A DNA stretch of 64,000 nt from Geothrix sp. SG200 (GTDB taxonomy: Bacteria > Acidobacteriota > Holophagae > Holophagales > Holophagaceae): assembly GCF_022808935.1 (NCBI RefSeq), contig NZ_JAKZFR010000007.1, forward strand, positions 62,001 through 126,000. Direction: 5' to 3'. The position numbers and the translations under genes were made by a program. Positions 61,207 through 64,000 of this stretch are shown here, one piece after another. The notes under the pieces were generated by a model. That model did not search any database. It saw nothing but the letters and a program-made list of their open reading frames with translations, and had not been told where the DNA came from. The stretch's first letter is position 1. Each line of letters begins with the position of its first letter.

Positions 61207-62745
61207 GTGGCCGCACTGGATCTCGAGACCGCCCTCACCGGAGCCCGGCTGGTGGAGGAAGCAGGTGCCCTCCTCACCCTCGGCGAGGAGCCGGAGCGCA
61301 TGGTGGCCCACGCCTTCGAGCGTCTGGGCCAGCTGGTGCCCTTCGATCTGGCCACTGTCCTGCTCCGGGAGGGGGAGGTCCTCCGGGTCGCCTACGCCGT
61401 GGGTCCCCTGGCCACGCCCCAGCTCGCGAAGGCCCTCATCCCCGTCCGGGGCAACCTCCGCCTGCTGAGCGCGCTCAAGGCCCGGTCCAGGCCCGCCACC
61501 TTCGAAGAGGATGATCCCGGCGAGGACACCTTCCATGGCCTCATCGACATGCCCCGAGGCCACAGCTGCCTGGTGGCCCCCCTGCGCAGCCAGGGCGAGA
61601 CCTTCGGCCTCATGACCCTGGATGCCATGGTCTGCCGCCAGTACCCCGAGAGCGTGCTGCACCATGTGGGCGTCTTCGCCTCGCTGCTGGCGCTGGGCAT
61701 CAAGCAGGCTGAGTACCTGGGCCGCCTGGCCGAACGGGAGCGGAGCCTGGCCGAGGAGGTCAGCTACTTCCGGGAGGTCCAGCGCCGGGATGTCCTGCAG
61801 GAGCCCCTCCGGGCCGAGAGCCCCGCCATGCGCGCCATCCTCGACCAGCTGAGGCAGGTGGCCCCCACGGTGACCACGGTGCTCGTCACCGGCGAGACCG
61901 GCACCGGCAAGGAGAAGGTGGCCCAGACCCTCCACCATCTCTCGCCCCGCCGCGAGCGGCCCTTCATCAAGGTAAACTGCAGCGCCCTCCCCGCGACGCT
62001 CATCGAGTCCGAGCTGTTCGGCCACGTGAAGGGGGCCTTCAGCGGCGCCGCGGCCGCGCGGAAGGGGAGGTTCGAGCTGGCGGACGGCGGCACCCTCTTC
62101 CTGGACGAGATCGGCGACCTGCCCCTGGACCTCCAGCCCAAGCTGCTGCGGGCCATCCAGGAGAAGGAGATCGACCCGCTGGGCGCCGAGAAGCCCCGGA
62201 AGGTGGACGTGCGCCTGGTGGCCGCCACCCACACGGACCTGCGCAAGGCCGTGGCCGAAGGGCGGTTCCGCGAGGACCTCTTCTATCGCCTCAGCGTGTT
62301 CCCCATTCACCTCCCGCCCCTGCGCGAGCGGCCCGGCGACATCGCCGCCCTGGCGGAGAGCTTCCTCGACAAGTTCGCCCGGGAGAACCGCCGCGCGGCC
62401 ATCCACCTGCCGGCCCCGCTCCTGGAGCAGCTGCAGGCCTACCCGTGGCCCGGCAACGTGCGGGAGCTGAACAACGTCCTCGAGCGGGCCGCCATCCTCT
62501 CGACGGGCCGGGAGCTGCGGCTGCCCCCCGGCGCCCTGGCCGCGCGCGGAGGCGCGGAGAGAGCTGGGCGCCCCCACACCTGGGAGGCCCAGGAGCGGGC
62601 CTATCTGGAGCGGCTGCTCCACCACACCCGCGGCAAGATCGCCGGCGCCGACGGCGCGGCGGCGGTCGCCGGCCTGGCCCCCTCCACCCTGCTCTCGCGC
62701 CTGGAGAAGCTGGGCCTCAGGCCCAAGGACTTCAAGGAATCGTGA
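61207..62745 (+). CDS. NorR-like sigma-54-dependent activator (GAF-AAA-HTH)
   Basis: 512 residues from GTG 61207, which has GGGAGG five bases upstream; an ATG at 61180 has no ribosome site. A GAF domain (about 15-175, with LRSQGETFGLMTLDAM) resembles that of NorR, the nitric oxide sensor. The AAA+ domain has GETGTGKEKVAQT (Walker A, about 228), LFLDEIGDLP (Walker B) and GAFSGA where most relatives have GAFTGA. The C-terminus carries a Fis-type helix-turn-helix. It should activate sigma-54 promoters, possibly in response to nitric oxide. Confidence 0.87.
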   Translation: MAALDLETALTGARLVEEAGALLTLGEEPERMVAHAFERLGQLVPFDLATVLLREGEVLRVAYAVGPLATPQLAKALIPVRGNLRLLSALKARSRPATFEEDDPGEDTFHGLIDMPRGHSCLVAPLRSQGETFGLMTLDAMVCRQYPESVLHHVGVFASLLALGIKQAEYLGRLAERERSLAEEVSYFREVQRRDVLQEPLRAESPAMRAILDQLRQVAPTVTTVLVTGETGTGKEKVAQTLHHLSPRRERPFIKVNCSALPATLIESELFGHVKGAFSGAAAARKGRFELADGGTLFLDEIGDLPLDLQPKLLRAIQEKEIDPLGAEKPRKVDVRLVAATHTDLRKAVAEGRFREDLFYRLSVFPIHLPPLRERPGDIAALAESFLDKFARENRRAAIHLPAPLLEQLQAYPWPGNVRELNNVLERAAILSTGRELRLPPGALAARGGAERAGRPHTWEAQERAYLERLLHHTRGKIAGADGAAAVAGLAPSTLLSRLEKLGLRPKDFKES

Positions 62746-62775
62746 TAGGTTAGGCATCCCCTTCCGGAGCGACGG

Positions 62776-63474
62776 ATGAGCGAGATCCCCGGCACGACTG
62801 AAACCCTGCCCCCGGAGGCGCCGGCCCTCCGCCCCATCCCCTTCGAGGACCTCGAAGCCATCCCGGGCTTCTGGGCCCGGGTGGGCGCCATGTTCCGGCT
62901 GGTCTTCAGCAACCCCATGGAGCTCTTCGACCGGGTTCCGACCACCGACGGCCTCGGCGCGCCCTGGCGCTTCCTCCTCCTGATGTCGGTCCCCGTCTTC
63001 CTCATCACAGCCCTGCTGTTCTTCCTCCTCGGCATGGGCATCATGGTCGCGGCCCTGGAAGAGGCCGGAAAACCCGAAGGCCGGGCCATCGCCGCCGCCA
63101 TGCCCCTCGTCTTCGGCGCCTTGCTGCTGCTCATGCCTCTCTTCACCTTCCTGGGCATGGTGGTCTTCGGGGCCTTGAGCCACGCCTTCCTCTGGATGTG
63201 GGGCGGCCTCAAGCCCGGTGTGGGCGTGGGCCAGAGCATCCGCGCCTACGGCTACGCCTCGGCCTTCATCCAGCTCGGCGCCTGGATTCCCACCCTCGGC
63301 TTCCTGATTCAGATCGCCGGCCTGGTCGTGATCGGAATGGGCCTGGCGAGGATGCACAAGACAGAGGCCTGGCGCGGGATCTGCGCCGTGCTGACGCCGC
63401 TCCTGCTCATCTGCTGCTGCGGCTTCATGCTCATCATGGCTGTCCCTGCGGTCCTCGCGGCGGTGGGGCGGTAG
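62776..63474 (+). CDS. Yip1-family integral membrane protein
   Basis: 232 residues. A 60-residue cytoplasmic N-terminus ends in SNPMELFDRVPTTDGLGAPW, typical of Yip1-domain proteins, before five TM helices (about 75-95, 112-135, 152-172, 176-195 and 205-228). Prolines and glycines are common in the helices. It follows the NorR-like gene by 30 bases. The role of bacterial Yip1 proteins is poorly known. Its 3' end overlaps the convergent crotonase by 41 bases. Confidence 0.8.
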   Translation: MSEIPGTTETLPPEAPALRPIPFEDLEAIPGFWARVGAMFRLVFSNPMELFDRVPTTDGLGAPWRFLLLMSVPVFLITALLFFLLGMGIMVAALEEAGKPEGRAIAAAMPLVFGALLLLMPLFTFLGMVVFGALSHAFLWMWGGLKPGVGVGQSIRAYGYASAFIQLGAWIPTLGFLIQIAGLVVIGMGLARMHKTEAWRGICAVLTPLLLICCCGFMLIMAVPAVLAAVGR

Positions 63475-64000
63475 CCTCAAGCCAGGCCCTCACGGCCGGG
63501 CCGACCGCATCGGCCTCCAGGACGCGATGGATCGCGCCGGCGGCCAGGGCCTCGGCCGCGCCCCAGGTCTCGAAATGCCGGAACAACCGGTCCGCACCCT
63601 CGCGGCCCAGGATCTCCGGCAGGCGGACGGTCCCGCCGAAGCCGGTCAGGATGCCATGCTTCGCCGCCGGGTGGGCCAGGCGGAGGCCGCCCTTGCCCGT
63701 GATGGGGTCCGCCGCCACTGCCCAGCGTTCCTGACCGTGCAGGGCCAGGTCGCAGCCGCCGCCCATGGCCACGCCCGAAATCAGCGTGAGGGTGCGCCAG
63801 CCGGGCCAGAGCAGGTGACTCATCACGCGCTGGCCCCGACGCGAGAAGGGCTCCGCCGACATGGGGTCCAGGGCCCCCACCTCGTGGAGGTCCGCACCGG
63901 CGGTGAAGTGGTGGCCCCGGCCCGTCATCCAGGCGGAGCCGCTGAGGGCCACCCGACGCACGCCGCCTCCCCGCAGCTCGATGAAGAGCCGGTCCAGGGC
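63434..64000 (-). CDS. Crotonase-family protein, 5' end cut by window
   Basis: 189 residues are visible; the start lies beyond base 64000. Enoyl-CoA hydratase/isomerase features include FTAGADLHEVGALD (first oxyanion-hole region) and SGVAMGGGCDLALH (second oxyanion hole, GGGCD), followed by GKGGLRLAHPAAKHGILTGF. The family binds acyl-CoA thioesters. The glutamates used for hydration in classical enoyl-CoA hydratases are not clearly placed, so the exact reaction is uncertain. The C-terminus runs antisense into the Yip1 gene. Confidence 0.88.
   Translation of the reverse strand, partial: ALDRLFIELRGGGVRRVALSGSAWMTGRGHHFTAGADLHEVGALDPMSAEPFSRRGQRVMSHLLWPGWRTLTLISGVAMGGGCDLALHGQERWAVAADPITGKGGLRLAHPAAKHGILTGFGGTVRLPEILGREGADRLFRHFETWGAAEALAAGAIHRVLEADAVGPAVRAWLEATAPPPRGPQGQP

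Overview
The window is GC-rich bacterial chromosome, densely coded on both strands. The content suggests a Gram-negative, respiring soil or sediment bacterium. The Holophagae branch of Acidobacteriota (Geothrix-like) is my best guess. That placement is an inference from base composition, multiheme c-type cytochromes (one of them a lipoprotein), an Omp85 protein, tripartite efflux pumps, a fused E1 dehydrogenase and many lineage-restricted secreted proteins. No rRNA or taxonomic marker was compared.

Layout. 1-5778: four tandem genes for secreted proteins of unknown function. Three are diverged paralogs with a PDZ-like segment and a common C-terminal helix. 5808-8140: surE and a divergent HAD 5'-nucleotidase. 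8125-13054: a three-repeat secreted protein, a TetR/cupin operon, an SRPBCC/ArsR pair with two clear operators, a DinB protein and an F420-type reductase of foreign codon use. 13129-16542: mfd. 16584-28415: two tripartite efflux systems back to back, TetR-OMF-MFP-RND (plus a nitroreductase) on the minus strand and TetR-OMF-EmrA-EmrB on the plus strand, with operator-like palindromes between them. 28453-36056: small membrane proteins, a cold-shock protein, an outer-membrane protein, a fused 2-oxoacid dehydrogenase E1, bioB with a hemerythrin, a CDGSH protein, an HlyD-like adaptor and a tetraheme cytochrome. 36259-45219: valS, an octaheme lipoprotein cytochrome, a DnaQ-type exonuclease, small proteins, GNAT, YraN, FlhG and FliA-type sigma. 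45348-49052: glmS, a leftover second glmS 3' end, two histidine-rich mini membrane proteins, tRNA-Val(GAC), and duplicated tRNA-end and hairpin repeats. 49090-58557: an Omp85/BamA-like protein, STAS, ispG, yidD, an 818-residue GlmS-like enzyme, the Ric iron-sulfur repair protein, and an acyltransferase. 58562-64000: a Ser/Thr kinase with TPRs, a NorR-like sigma-54 activator, a Yip1 membrane protein and a partial crotonase.

How the genes work together. Envelope functions dominate: efflux, Omp85, YidD, PlsC, GlmS and cytochromes. A second theme is redox and nitrosative stress, with Ric, a NorR-like activator, hemerythrin, CDGSH, multiheme cytochromes and CRP/FNR-like sites before ric and the octaheme gene. 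The most unusual stretch is 47.1-49.1 kb. There the 3' ends of glmS and of tRNA-Val are each duplicated, and the tRNA-derived repeat carries a hairpin whose two copies differ by compensatory base changes. I saw no integrase, transposase or CRISPR array.
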